From Devosia sp. (lineage in GTDB: Bacteria > Pseudomonadota > Alphaproteobacteria > Rhizobiales > Devosiaceae), in the NCBI RefSeq assembly GCF_017307495.1, contig NZ_JAFKHE010000016.1, positions 62,001-126,000 on the forward strand: a stretch of DNA of 64,000 nucleotides, given 5' to 3'. The position numbers were made by a program, and so were the translations under genes. This document shows, in pieces, positions 8,028 through 16,874 of the stretch (positions are counted from its first letter, which is position 1; every line of letters starts with the position of its first letter). The notes under the pieces are model-generated. The model searched no databases. It was not told where the DNA came from and was given only the letters and a program-made list of their open reading frames with translations.

Positions 8028-9239
8028 ATGACGCCCCCCGCCCCGCCCGTCCCCCGCTCTGCCTTCCGCCACTTCCTGTCCTCGCGCGCACTCTCCTCGA
8101 TCGCATTCCAGGGGTCGGCGGTGGCGATCGGCTGGCTGGTCTACGACCGCACCCGCAACCCGTTCGACCTGGGCCTCGTCGGACTGTTCCAGTTCCTGCC
8201 CATGCTGGCTCTGACCCTGGTCGCCGGCCATGTGGCGGACCAGTTCGACCGGCGGCGAATCGGCTTCATCTGCCAAGTCATCGAAGCCGCGGTGATGTGC
8301 GGCATCGCCATCGGCGTGTGGCAGGACTGGCTGCCGACCTGGGGCATCTTCGTCGGCGTCGCGCTAATCGGGGCAGCGCAGGCGTTCGAGCGGCCGGCCA
8401 TGGCCGCGCTGCTGCCGGGCATCGTGCCGGCGACACGGCTGCAGAGCGCGGTTGCCACCTCCACCTCGGTGATGCAAACGGCCATGGTGCTCGGACCGGC
8501 GATCGGCGGCGCCCTTTACGGCGCCGGTGCGGTGGTGCCGTTCGCGTTCTCGGCGTTCTGCTTCATCGTCGCCAGCGTCAACGTGGTGGCCATCCCGAGG
8601 CCTGCGACGCAGCTCAGGCGCACGCCGGTAACAGTCCAATCCGTGTTCGCCGGCGTAGCCTTCATCAAGAGCCGCCCGCTGATGCTGGGCTGCATCTCGC
8701 TCGACCTGTTCGCCGTGCTGCTGGGGGGCGCGACGGCGCTGCTGCCGGTCTATGCGCGGGACATCCTGCTCGCCGGTCCGTGGGCGCTGGGGTTCCTGCG
8801 CACCGCGCCGGCCATCGGCGCGGTGGCGATGTCGCTCTATCTCGCGCGCTTCCCGCTCCGGCACCATGTCGGGGTCACCATGCTATGGGCGGTGGCGGTG
8901 TTCGGGCTCGCGACCATCGTCTTCGCGGTCTCGACCGACATCGTGCTGTCGATCGCCATGCTGCTGGCGCTGGGTGCCGCCGACACGGTGAGCGTGGTGA
9001 TCCGCTCGTCGCTGGTGCAGTTGCTGACGCCGGACGAGATGCGCGGTCGGGTCAACGCCGTGAACTCGCTGTTCATCGGCGCTTCCAACCAGCTCGGCGA
9101 GTTCCGGGCCGGCGTCGCCGCCGGCTTCATGGGGCCGGTGCTGGCGGTAGCAGTGGGCGGCATCGGGACCATCGCCGTGGTGCTGGCCTGGTCCCGGCTG
9201 TTCCCCGCCCTGCGCAAGGTCGATACGCTGTCGGCGTGA
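8028..9239 (+). CDS. MFS transporter, EntS-like (MFS_3) efflux family
   Basis: Major facilitator protein of 403 residues with about 12 hydrophobic segments and the motif-A-like loop 'GHVADQFDRRRIG' after helix 2. The overall pattern, including 'ALLPGIVPATRLQSAVA' and the late 'LTPDEMRGRVNAVNSLF', is that of the EntS/MFS_3 family, which contains siderophore exporters. I chose ATG 8028; a GTG 21 bases upstream is possible and no strong ribosome site marks either. It is divergent from fbpA across a possible RirA box, so export of an iron-related metabolite is plausible but not shown by the sequence. Confidence 0.8.
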   Translation: MTPPAPPVPRSAFRHFLSSRALSSIAFQGSAVAIGWLVYDRTRNPFDLGLVGLFQFLPMLALTLVAGHVADQFDRRRIGFICQVIEAAVMCGIAIGVWQDWLPTWGIFVGVALIGAAQAFERPAMAALLPGIVPATRLQSAVATSTSVMQTAMVLGPAIGGALYGAGAVVPFAFSAFCFIVASVNVVAIPRPATQLRRTPVTVQSVFAGVAFIKSRPLMLGCISLDLFAVLLGGATALLPVYARDILLAGPWALGFLRTAPAIGAVAMSLYLARFPLRHHVGVTMLWAVAVFGLATIVFAVSTDIVLSIAMLLALGAADTVSVVIRSSLVQLLTPDEMRGRVNAVNSLFIGASNQLGEFRAGVAAGFMGPVLAVAVGGIGTIAVVLAWSRLFPALRKVDTLSA

Positions 9240-9254
9240 CGAGGGGACTCGCGA

Positions 9255-9295
9255 TGCCCGCAGCACCCCTGGGGGATGCCCCCTGGATTGGGGGG
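9255..9295. terminator. G/C-rich hairpin region between convergent genes
   Basis: The 58-base gap between the MFS gene and the convergent dehydratase holds several complementary runs of C and G (CCCCTGGGGG, GGGGGATGCCCCC, CCCCCTGGATTGGGGGG) that can form alternative stems. No T-tract is seen. A terminator for either strand is possible. Confidence 0.3.
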
Positions 9296-9297
9296 CC

Positions 9298-10602
9298 TTA
9301 CTCCGGCCAGCGGTTGTCCGGGCGCCAGAAGCCGAGCTTGGGCGTGTTCCACTCGTCGGTGGGCAGGAACATCGTGCCCGGGGTGCGCAGGTTCGCCTCG
9401 ATGGCATCGAGATCGAGGTCGACGCCCAGGCCTGGCTTTTCCGGCACCTTCACGAAGCCGCCGGCCATGTAGTCGGGGGCGAGGCCGGTGACAAGGCTCT
9501 CCCAGAACGGCAGGTCTAGGCCGTGGTGCTCGCAGGCGAGGAAGCTCGAGATCGCCGCCGCGGTGTGGATATTGGCCATGAAGCCGATGGGCGAGCCGGC
9601 GCAGTGGAGCGCGGTCGGGATACCCTCCTCCTCGGCATCGTCGGAGATGCGCTTGGTCTCCATCAGGCCGCCCGAGGTCAAGAGGTCCGGGTGGACGATG
9701 TCGACGGCGCGCGTACGGATCGCCTCGCGAAAACCGTCGCGCAGGTACCAGTCCTCGCCGGCGGCGATCGGGGTCAGCAGCGCGTCGGAGACGTGCTTGT
9801 GGCCGGGGATGTCGAAGCGCGAGACGGGGTCTTCCATCCAGGCGAGGTCGTAGGGCTCGAGCGCCTTGCCGAGCCGGATCACCTCGTCGGCGCTCAGGTA
9901 GCCCTCGCCGAAATGGTCGACGCAGATCTGCACGTCATTGCCGACGGCCTTGCGGACCTCGGAGACGACATGGGCGGCCTGCTCGATGGTCTTGTCGGTG
10001 AGCTTGACGCCGCGGCCGGCCATCGGGGTCTTGAACCACTTGCCCATGTCGAAGTCGGTTTCGTGCGGGGCATCGTGGCCGATCAGCGGATGCTCGCCGG
10101 TCTCGAACAGCGACGGACGCAGGTCGAACTTGATCCAGGTGAGGCCGCGGGCGCGCCGGCCCTTCACCGCCGCGACGAAGTCCTCCGGGGTCGGATCGTC
10201 GGGGGTGGGCGTGTCGCCGTAGAGGCGGACCTTGTCGCGATACTTGCCGCCGAGCAGCTGGTAGCAGGGCACGCCGTAGACCTTGCCGATGAGGTCCATC
10301 AGCGCGATCTCGATGCCCGAGACGCCGCCACCCTCGCGGCCCCAGTTGCCGAAGCGCTTGATGGCCCGGAAGATCATGTCGACATTGCACGGGTTCTGGC
10401 CGACGAGGATCGACTTGTACTGCAGCGCATTGACGGCATGACCGGCATCGCGCACCTCGCCGAGGCCATACACCCCCTGGTTCGTGTCGATCCTCAGGAT
10501 CGGGTAGTCGTAGTTCGCCGCCACCACGGCGAGCCGCATGTCGGTGATGCGCAGCTCGGTCGGCTCGGAGTTGCGGTTGATGGCGTTTTCGATCGTGCTC
10601 AT
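9298..10602 (-). CDS. Enolase-superfamily sugar-acid dehydratase (mandelate racemase subgroup)
   Basis: A 434-residue dehydratase-family protein. Metal ligands are D229 ('CVDHFG'), E257 ('WMEDP') and E283 ('AGEDW'); the likely catalytic bases are K158 ('WIKFD') and H333 ('ALHCAGSP'). It carries a N-terminal extension of about 17 residues and a long insertion near residues 165-205. The only close relative in the window is the protein at 41471-42835, which shares the extension and the 'NPCxVD', 'GGGVS' and 'YGVPxYQ' segments. The start ATG lies 16 bases after the stop of the DHDPS-family gene upstream, so the two form an operon: dehydration of an aldonate followed by cleavage of the 2-keto-3-deoxy product is the natural reading. 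The substrate is unknown. Confidence 0.87.
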   Translation of the reverse strand: MSTIENAINRNSEPTELRITDMRLAVVAANYDYPILRIDTNQGVYGLGEVRDAGHAVNALQYKSILVGQNPCNVDMIFRAIKRFGNWGREGGGVSGIEIALMDLIGKVYGVPCYQLLGGKYRDKVRLYGDTPTPDDPTPEDFVAAVKGRRARGLTWIKFDLRPSLFETGEHPLIGHDAPHETDFDMGKWFKTPMAGRGVKLTDKTIEQAAHVVSEVRKAVGNDVQICVDHFGEGYLSADEVIRLGKALEPYDLAWMEDPVSRFDIPGHKHVSDALLTPIAAGEDWYLRDGFREAIRTRAVDIVHPDLLTSGGLMETKRISDDAEEEGIPTALHCAGSPIGFMANIHTAAAISSFLACEHHGLDLPFWESLVTGLAPDYMAGGFVKVPEKPGLGVDLDLDAIEANLRTPGTMFLPTDEWNTPKLGFWRPDNRWPE

Positions 10603-10618
10603 CGCTCAGGTTCCCAGG

Positions 10619-11542
10619 TTAGCGCCGGTGCCGGTAGGCCGGCAGCATGAATTCGGCGAGGTCGTCCATGATCGTCGCCGCCTCTTCGCGGGCCGCATCG
10701 TCGAGGGCGCGGAAGCCGGACTGGCGGACGGCGGAACTGCCGATGACGCCGCGCATCTTCAGCACCTCCTTCATCAGCGGCATGCCGTAGTTGCTCTCCA
10801 TGTCGAGCAGCGGCAGCAGGCGCTGGAAGATGGTTCGCGCCCGCCGGTCGTCGCCGGCCTCGATGGCGTTCCACAGTGCGACGTGCACATCGGCGATCTC
10901 GCAGGCCGGCATGGTGCCCGACACGCCGTGGCGGACTTCCTCCATCAGGGTCTTGCCGGCCTTGCCCCCCATCACGCCCTCGACCTTGTCGCCGCACAGG
11001 CGGATGATCTCACCCACGGTCTGGGCCGGGTAGCCCGACTCTTCCTTGACGAAACGGGCCGAGGGAATCTCGTGCACCAGTTCGGCGAGCAGCGCCGCGC
11101 TCATCGGCGAGGCGCCCTGCCCGACGACGTTCTGCAGCACCAGCGGCAGGGACGTCGCCGCCGCGATGGCGCGATAGTGCGCCTTGATCTCGGCCGGCGA
11201 GGCCGGGTGGAGCGTGGGCGGCAGCGCCATCACGGCATCGGCGCCGATGGCCTCGGCATGCCGGGCATGATCCGCGGCGATGCTGGAATGCGGTGCCGAG
11301 ACCGCGACGATGGCCGGCACCTTGCCCTTCACGGCCGAGACGACAATCTCGGCCGCGCGCTTGCGCTCCGCCTCGCCGAGGTAGCCGCCCTCGCTGGCGA
11401 GCGCATTGGCGACGACGCCATGCACCCCGGCGGCGAGGCAGAACTCCAGCGTGTCAGCGAGCCCCGCCTCGTCGAGCGCGAAGTCATGCGTGAAAGGCGT
11501 GGTGACGATGACGAAGATGCCGCGGAAACTCTTGCGATCCAT
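10619..11542 (-). CDS. DHDPS/N-acetylneuraminate lyase family aldolase
   Basis: A 307-residue (beta/alpha)8 class I lyase of the DapA/NanA family. The Schiff-base lysine is K166 in 'FVKEES'. The position that normally holds the catalytic tyrosine ('YNxP') reads 'LQNVV' here, so the proton-relay tyrosine appears absent. The first gene of a minus-strand operon with the dehydratase at 9298-10602, it probably cleaves the 2-keto-3-deoxy sugar acid made by that enzyme. It is unlikely to be the housekeeping dapA because of the missing tyrosine and the catabolic context. It is divergent from a GntR gene across a region with dyad-symmetric operator candidates. Confidence 0.85.
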   Translation of the reverse strand: MDRKSFRGIFVIVTTPFTHDFALDEAGLADTLEFCLAAGVHGVVANALASEGGYLGEAERKRAAEIVVSAVKGKVPAIVAVSAPHSSIAADHARHAEAIGADAVMALPPTLHPASPAEIKAHYRAIAAATSLPLVLQNVVGQGASPMSAALLAELVHEIPSARFVKEESGYPAQTVGEIIRLCGDKVEGVMGGKAGKTLMEEVRHGVSGTMPACEIADVHVALWNAIEAGDDRRARTIFQRLLPLLDMESNYGMPLMKEVLKMRGVIGSSAVRQSGFRALDDAAREEAATIMDDLAEFMLPAYRHRR

Positions 11543-11672
11543 GCTGCCCTCGGTTGCAATGCGAGAGGCGCACGCCGGACCCCGGATCCGTACGTCCAGT
11601 GTTTCGCGATGCCCCTCCCGCGACCTAGGGGCCGGTCGTTCGAGCCCGCCAGTCGCATGTCGACGGTGCCGG

Positions 11673-11704
11673 ATCGTATCAAATCTGTCAACATCGTATA
11701 CGAT
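11673..11704. promoter_or_regulatory. Candidate GntR operator: palindrome plus repeated half-site
   Basis: ATCGTATACGAT (11693-11704) is a perfect 12-base palindrome with the T-GTATAC-A core typical of FCD-family GntR operators. Its half-site ATCGTAT recurs in the same orientation at 11673-11679, exactly 20 bases away, about two helical turns. The pair lies between the divergent aldolase and GntR genes, so autoregulation and control of the aldolase-dehydratase operon are likely. Confidence 0.6.
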
Positions 11705-11743
11705 GCAACTTGCGTCGAGACGCGGCCCCGGGCAAGGTACGGC

Positions 11744-12475
11744 ATGAGCGCAAGGACCAACAGACCGGTTACTCATGACGGCAAGGTCGAGACAACCTAC
11801 CAGCGCGTCACCAACCTCATCCGCAACGAGATCATCGCCGGCGCGATCCTGCCCGGCGGCCGGCTGACCATGACGGCCCTGGCCGAGCGGTTCGGGTGCA
11901 GCGTGCAACCGGTGCGCGAGGCGTTGCAGCAGCTCGAGGGTGAGGGGCTCGTCGAGATGATCCCCAATGCCGGGGCCCGGGTCCGGGCGCTCGACCGCAA
12001 CCTGCTGGTCCACGCGCACGAGATCGGCGAGGCGCTCGAGACCTTCCTCACCCGCCAGTTCGCGGAGGAGGCCTCGCTCTCGGCCATCCGCCGGCTCGAG
12101 GCGTTGCAGGCCGAGCACGACGCGGCCACGGCGGCGATGGACTGGGCCCGGATCGACGCCGCCAACCATGCCTTCCACCGCTTCATCAACACGCATGGCG
12201 GCAATCTCGAAGCCGCCGGCCTGATCTCGCGCTACTACGGGCTGAGCGAAAGCCTGATGAACAGCCAAGGCCGCGACAGCGCCTTCGCCGACCGGGTGCG
12301 GACCGAACACCATGCCCTGCTCGAGGCCTTCCGCGCCCGCGATCCCGAAGCGGCGGCGCGGATCAATACCGCCCATGTGCGCGGCACGCTGGCCGTGATC
12401 ATGGACGCCTTCGAGGCCCTGCCCAAGCCGGAACGGCCCATCCATCGGCTGGCCGAGGTCACCACGAAAGCGTGA
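11744..12475 (+). CDS. GntR-family transcriptional regulator (FCD)
   Basis: A 243-residue regulator. The N-terminal winged helix (about residues 15-85) contains 'GGRLTMTALAERFGCSVQPVREAL', the GntR signature, and the C-terminal part is a helical FCD ligand-binding domain with spaced Asp/His residues such as the 'DAANHAFHRFI' and 'EHHALLEAF' segments. Such proteins usually repress sugar-acid catabolism until a pathway acid binds. It is divergent from the aldolase-dehydratase operon with a palindromic operator candidate between them. The ATG at 11744 is the first methionine that leaves the helix-turn-helix intact. Confidence 0.9.
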   Translation: MSARTNRPVTHDGKVETTYQRVTNLIRNEIIAGAILPGGRLTMTALAERFGCSVQPVREALQQLEGEGLVEMIPNAGARVRALDRNLLVHAHEIGEALETFLTRQFAEEASLSAIRRLEALQAEHDAATAAMDWARIDAANHAFHRFINTHGGNLEAAGLISRYYGLSESLMNSQGRDSAFADRVRTEHHALLEAFRARDPEAAARINTAHVRGTLAVIMDAFEALPKPERPIHRLAEVTTKA

Positions 12476-12570
12476 TCGGCTTTCGTCGCCGATTGTGGCG
12501 CGGTCGCACTCGACAAGTCCCGCCGCGAGTCGGTTGGGTAGGCCGGACGGAAGCCATTCGCGAGATTGCC

Positions 12571-13227
12571 TTGACCACCCGACGCCTCTTCCTCGCCGGC
12601 AGCGCTGCGTTCGCGCTCTCTGCCTGTTCCTCGACAGGCCGGAGCCGGCTCGAGAACTCCAATGTCATCCAGGTCGACGAGCCCTGGGCCAGCCACTATT
12701 CGCTGCGCCACGACGGCGGCTTCACCATCCCCGGCATCGACATCCGCAAGATCCCGGAGCAGTTCTGGCGGCAGGACGTCGACTACTCCGGCTCCGAGGC
12801 GCCGGGGACGATCGTCGTCAATACCACCGACCGGTTCCTCTACCTCGTCCAGCCCGGCGGGCGCGCCATCCGCTACGGCGTCGGCGTGGGCCGCGAGGAA
12901 GGGCTTAACTTCCGCGGCACCGCCACCATCGCGCGCAAGGCCGAGTGGCCGCGCTGGACGCCGACCGCGAACATGATCAAGACCCAGCCCGAGCGCTACG
13001 GCCCGGTCGCCGCCGGCATGGAGGGCGGGCTCCGCAACCCGCTCGGCGCCCGCGCGCTCTATCTGTACCGCAACGGCCGCGACACGCATTTCCGCCTGCA
13101 TGGCACGATCGAGCCCTATACCATCGGCCAGAGCGTTTCATCCGGCTGCATCCGGCTGATCAACCAGGACATCATCGACCTCTACGACCGTGTACCGGCG
13201 GGCACGAAGGTGATCGTCGTCTCCTGA
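12571..13227 (+). CDS. L,D-transpeptidase (YkuD) lipoprotein
   Basis: Peptidoglycan cross-linking enzyme family, about 218 residues from TTG 12571. That start gives a clean lipoprotein signal: Arg-Arg, a hydrophobic stretch, then the lipobox 'LSAC'. A GTG at 12472 overlapping the GntR stop is in frame but would put 33 polar residues ahead of the signal. The YkuD domain (about residues 75-215) ends with the catalytic signature: the histidine in 'HGTIEP' and the cysteine in 'SSGCIRL'. It acts in the periplasm, anchored to a membrane. It is unrelated in function to the sugar genes before it or the oxidase genes after it. Confidence 0.88.
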   Translation: MTTRRLFLAGSAAFALSACSSTGRSRLENSNVIQVDEPWASHYSLRHDGGFTIPGIDIRKIPEQFWRQDVDYSGSEAPGTIVVNTTDRFLYLVQPGGRAIRYGVGVGREEGLNFRGTATIARKAEWPRWTPTANMIKTQPERYGPVAAGMEGGLRNPLGARALYLYRNGRDTHFRLHGTIEPYTIGQSVSSGCIRLINQDIIDLYDRVPAGTKVIVVS

Positions 13228-13230
13228 ATC

Positions 13231-13244
13231 TTGACCTCGATCAA
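13231..13244. promoter_or_regulatory. FNR/FixK box upstream of a small membrane protein gene
   Basis: TTGACCTCGATCAA matches the FNR/FixK consensus TTGAT-N4-ATCAA with one difference and is identical to the box at 16875-16888 beside cydA. Its centre is about 61 bases before the start codon at 13299. A class II arrangement would place transcription start about 20 bases before that ATG. Confidence 0.65.
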
Positions 13245-13298
13245 CACCGCCCTGCCCGTGGCGTGATCCTCTGCGGCCATTCCAGCCGGGAGATCACC

Positions 13299-13409
13299 AT
13301 GCCTGCAGATGCAGCAGTCTTCGTAACAGCCGTCATCGTCGCCTTCGTCGCCCTCGCCGTCACCCTCGCCTGGGGCGTATTGCGGTCAGGCGGGCCCGCC
13401 GCGAAGTAG
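13299..13409 (+). CDS. 36-residue single-span membrane protein under an FNR box
   Basis: ATG with GGGAG seven bases upstream opens a 36-residue frame: a short N-terminus, a hydrophobic stretch of about 21 residues ('AVFVTAVIVAFVALAVTLAW') and a short basic tail (RSGGPAAK). It is a typical single-helix membrane peptide. An FNR/FixK box identical to the one at cydA lies upstream, so it is probably induced under oxygen limitation. It ends 8 bases before the convergent cydC gene. A separate CydX is encoded after cydB, so this is not the usual CydX. A role as another small subunit or assembly helper of a terminal oxidase (compare CydH/YnhF of Escherichia coli) is a guess from context. Confidence 0.6.
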   Translation: MPADAAVFVTAVIVAFVALAVTLAWGVLRSGGPAAK

Positions 13410-13417
13410 GCCACGGG

Positions 13418-15079
13418 TCAGCCCCGGGGCTGGTCGAGAACCTGCCCGCCCCGCAAACTCAGAACGCGGTCGTAGCTGTCCGGCACGCGAGCGTGGGTGA
13501 TGACGATCGCGGTTCGCCCGCGCGCCAGGCTTGGCAACTCGGCCAGCAGCGCCGCCTCGGTCTCGAAATCGAGCCCGCTGGTCGGCTCGTCGAAGACCAG
13601 CACCGCGGCATCCGAGAGCAGCGTGCGCGCCAGGCATAGTCGCCGCGCCTGTCCGGCCGACAGGGTCCGGCCGGCCTCGCCCACGACGGCATCGAGCCCT
13701 TGCGGCAGGCTGCGGACGAAATCGGCAAGCCGGACCGTTTCGAGGACGTGCCAGAGATCGGCATCGCCGGCGGCATGCCGCCCGATCAGCAGGTTCGCCC
13801 GCACGGTGTCGAGGAACACCGGCGCATCCTGGGTCATCAGCGCGACACGGGCGCGCAGCGCCTCGCGCGACACGCTACGGATATCGCATCCGGCAACACG
13901 CACCGCGCCGGCCTGCGGGTCGGCAAGGCGCACGAGCAGGTGCGCGATCGTCGACTTGCCGGCACCGCTCGGCCCGGCGATGGCGACGGCCTCGCCGTCG
14001 CGAATGGTGAAGTCGAGGGGACCAAGCACCGGGTGATCCGGATCGTAGCCGAAGCGCACGCTGCGGAAATCGACCTCGCCGCCAGGCGCCAGGGGCGCGG
14101 GCGTCGCCGGATCGAGGACGGCGGCCGGGGTACGTGCCACGGCTTCGAGGCGCTCGGCGGCGGCTGCCGCCCCGGCGAGGCGCGTGGCGCTGCGCACCAG
14201 CATGGTGGACGCCTCGAAACTGGCGATCACCGCCAGCAGCAGGCCGGCGAGCAACGGTCCGTCGACGGCTCCGGCCTCGAGCGCGGAAAGGCCCGTGGCC
14301 AGCACGCCCAACATCGCCGCTGCGGCCAGTGCCTGCACGAGGCCCGCGGCGATGGCCGCGATCAGGCCGAGCTTTCGTCGCGCCGCGGCCAGCCTTCCAG
14401 CGGCGTCCGCGGTGCGGGCGGTGGCGAGATCGGTGGCGCCGAACAGCACGAAATCGCGCTGCCCGTCGACGCCGTCGAGCACCGACTGGCGCAGTCGCGA
14501 CGTGGCGGCCACGAGCTCGGCGCCAGTCCGTCGCGACACCAGGACCAGCCCGATCGGCACCAGGAGAACCGCGGCGAAGAAGAACAGCGCATAGATCGCC
14601 GCCGCGCCGGGCAGGAACACGGCCAGTACGCCGGTCATCAGCGCGCCGGCCAGCACGGCGGTGCTGATCGGGCCGAGGGCGAGAAGGAACAGCGTGTCGA
14701 GCGCCTCCACATCGGCGAGCAGCCGGCTCACGAGGTCGCCGCGCCCGAACCGGTTGGCCAGCGGCACCAGCGGGAACAGCCGGGTGAACAGCCAGACGCG
14801 CAGGTCGGAGAGGAGGCGCAGCGTCGCATCGTGCCCGGTCAGCTTCTCCCCGTAGCGGGACAGGATGCGCACGAAGGAAAGGCCGCGCACCCCGGCCGAT
14901 GGCGCAAACAGGTTGAAGGCCGGGCCGGCGGTGCTGAGTGCGGCAGCCGTCAGGAACCAGCCCGAGAGCCCGAGCAGGGCGATGCCGGCGAACAGGGTGA
15001 TCAGCGACAGCAGCAGGGTGAGCAGCAACGCCCCCCGCAGGCGACCGAGAAGCGGGGCGAGAACGAGGATGGCCTTCAT
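13418..15079 (-). CDS. cydC: Heterodimeric ABC exporter subunit CydC
   Basis: A 553-residue ABC half-transporter: six membrane helices in the first 320 residues, then an ATPase with Walker A 'GPSGAGKST', signature-like 'LSAGQARR', Walker B 'VLVFDEP' and switch histidine 'VITHA'. With CydD it moves reduced thiols or haem across the inner membrane and is required for cytochrome bd assembly. Its ATG overlaps the cydD stop by 4 bases. Adjacency to cydABX fixes the assignment. The signature has Ala in place of the second Gly of LSGGQ, so one ATP site may be degenerate. Confidence 0.93.
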   Translation of the reverse strand: MKAILVLAPLLGRLRGALLLTLLLSLITLFAGIALLGLSGWFLTAAALSTAGPAFNLFAPSAGVRGLSFVRILSRYGEKLTGHDATLRLLSDLRVWLFTRLFPLVPLANRFGRGDLVSRLLADVEALDTLFLLALGPISTAVLAGALMTGVLAVFLPGAAAIYALFFFAAVLLVPIGLVLVSRRTGAELVAATSRLRQSVLDGVDGQRDFVLFGATDLATARTADAAGRLAAARRKLGLIAAIAAGLVQALAAAAMLGVLATGLSALEAGAVDGPLLAGLLLAVIASFEASTMLVRSATRLAGAAAAAERLEAVARTPAAVLDPATPAPLAPGGEVDFRSVRFGYDPDHPVLGPLDFTIRDGEAVAIAGPSGAGKSTIAHLLVRLADPQAGAVRVAGCDIRSVSREALRARVALMTQDAPVFLDTVRANLLIGRHAAGDADLWHVLETVRLADFVRSLPQGLDAVVGEAGRTLSAGQARRLCLARTLLSDAAVLVFDEPTSGLDFETEAALLAELPSLARGRTAIVITHARVPDSYDRVLSLRGGQVLDQPRG

Positions 15080-16818
15080 GCGATCCCTGCCTTCCCGTTG
15101 GCCAGGCCGGGCTCGTCGAGCACCGAAAGGCGTCCGCCGAGGATACAGAACGCGCCATCCATGCGCGCCGCAACCGCCAGCGAGTGGGTGACTACCACCA
15201 TGGTGCGACCGCGCGCGAAGGCGATCAGGCCATCGAGCACGGCGGCCTCGGTCCGGCTGTCGAGATGCGCCGTCGGCTCGTCGAGCAGCAGGAGACCGGG
15301 ATCGCGCAGATACAGTCGGGCGAGGGCGACGCGCTGCAGTTCGCCACCCGAAAGCCCGAGCCCATCCTCGCCGATCCGGGTGGCCAGCCCCGCCGGCAGC
15401 CGGTCGGCGAAGTCGGCGACCCGGGCCAGGTGCGCGGCCTGCCGCACTGCGGCATCGTCGGCCTCCCGCCGGCCCAACCGGATGTTGTCGGCAATGCTGC
15501 CGGCGAAGATGTGCGGCCGCTGGCCAAGCACGGCAACGTAGCTGCGCAGTCCGGACTCCGGAACTGCCGCCAGCGGCACGCCATCCAGGGCGATCGCGCC
15601 TCCGAACGGCCTGAGGCCGGCGATCGCCTCCAGCAAGGTCGACTTGCCCCTGCCGCTCTCGCCCAGGATGGCGATGTGCCGACCCGGCGCCACGGCGAGG
15701 TCGATACCGGAGAGAACCGGATGCCCGTCCGGCGTCGCGGCCGAGACATCCCTCAGTTCGAGGCGGGCGGCGGCGCACGCCTCGGCGGGCCTGGCGGGCG
15801 CGGGCGCCACGGCTGGAGCGACGCCGGGCAGGCGCTCGAGGCGCGAGTCCATTTCCGCCACGGCGGCGAGGGCGGCGGCGCGGTCGTGGTAGTGGGCGGC
15901 AAGCAGGCGCAGCGGGTTGTAGACCTCGGGTGCCATGAGCAGGCAGAACATCCCGGCGGCGAGGGTCAGCTCGGTGCCGCGCAGCGTCACCAGGTCGAGA
16001 AAGGTGAGCCCGACATAGAGCGCCACCCCGGCCACGCCGAGGGCGGCGAAGAACTCGAGCACGGCCGAGCTCAGGAAGGCGATGCGCATCACGCGCATGG
16101 TGCGCACGCGCAATTCCTCCGATGCGACGCGCACCCGCTCCGTCTCGCGCTCCGCCTCGCCGAACAGCTGCAGCGTGGTCAGTCCGCGCAGCCGGTCGGC
16201 GAAGTGGCCGCCAAGCCGGTTGAGCGCACTCGCCTGCCGACGGCTCGCCGCTTCGGCGCCCCAGCCCGCCAAGGCCATGAACACCGGGATCAAGGGCGCG
16301 GTGAACAGGAACAGCAGACCCACGACCCAGTCGATCGGAAAAACCGCGATTGCGAATGCCAGCGGCAGGATGGCTGCCTGCAGCATGGCGGGCAGATAGC
16401 GCACGAAGTAGCCGTCGAGCGCCTCGACCTGCTCGATCACCGTACTGGCGAGGGCTCCCGAGCTGCGGCTCGATGTCTCCGCCGTCCGTGCCGCCATGAG
16501 ATCGGCGAACATCGTACGGCGCAGGTCGAGCTTGATCGCCTCGCTCAGGCGGACCGCAGCTACCTCGCCAAATACGGCGAGACCGACCCGCAGCGCGATC
16601 AGCAGTCCGATCAGTCCGATCGAGCCCCACAGCGCCTGGAGCTCTACGTGCTCGACAATGGCTGCGCCGAGCACGCCGGCGAGCACGAAGGCCTGCGCCA
16701 GCACCAATGCGCCGGACAGCAGCGGCAGGCCGAGTGATACCGCGAGGAGCCGCCGGTCGGCCGCCGCAAGCCGGTTCAGCCAGCGCCCCGGTGCGACATT
16801 TTTCGGCTTGTCGATCAT
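15076..16818 (-). CDS. cydD: Heterodimeric ABC exporter subunit CydD
   Basis: About 580 residues, ABC half-transporter partner of CydC: membrane domain in the first 330 residues, ATPase with Walker A 'GESGRGKST', signature 'LSGGELQR', Walker B 'LLLLDEP' and 'VVTHS'. The preferred start is ATG 16818 after GGTAAGG; a GTG at 16848 is in frame. The gene is divergent from cydA and shares an intergenic region with an FNR box, so both operons may rise together at low oxygen. Confidence 0.93.
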   Translation of the reverse strand: MIDKPKNVAPGRWLNRLAAADRRLLAVSLGLPLLSGALVLAQAFVLAGVLGAAIVEHVELQALWGSIGLIGLLIALRVGLAVFGEVAAVRLSEAIKLDLRRTMFADLMAARTAETSSRSSGALASTVIEQVEALDGYFVRYLPAMLQAAILPLAFAIAVFPIDWVVGLLFLFTAPLIPVFMALAGWGAEAASRRQASALNRLGGHFADRLRGLTTLQLFGEAERETERVRVASEELRVRTMRVMRIAFLSSAVLEFFAALGVAGVALYVGLTFLDLVTLRGTELTLAAGMFCLLMAPEVYNPLRLLAAHYHDRAAALAAVAEMDSRLERLPGVAPAVAPAPARPAEACAAARLELRDVSAATPDGHPVLSGIDLAVAPGRHIAILGESGRGKSTLLEAIAGLRPFGGAIALDGVPLAAVPESGLRSYVAVLGQRPHIFAGSIADNIRLGRREADDAAVRQAAHLARVADFADRLPAGLATRIGEDGLGLSGGELQRVALARLYLRDPGLLLLDEPTAHLDSRTEAAVLDGLIAFARGRTMVVVTHSLAVAARMDGAFCILGGRLSVLDEPGLANGKAGIA

Positions 16819-16874
16819 CGCCTTACCGGGTGGAGAACGGGAGTGCACTTGCGGTATAAGTATGGTGCTTCGCT

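Noticed and set aside
10538..12475. An extended GntR protein beginning inside the dehydratase gene
   Set aside because: The extra 400 residues are the antisense of the aldolase gene; the regulator starts at 11744.
13418..16630. An apparent 1070-residue fusion protein ending in CydC
   Set aside because: Only the last 553 residues match CydC. The earlier part is cydD read in a wrong frame; the real cydD and cydC overlap by 4 bases.
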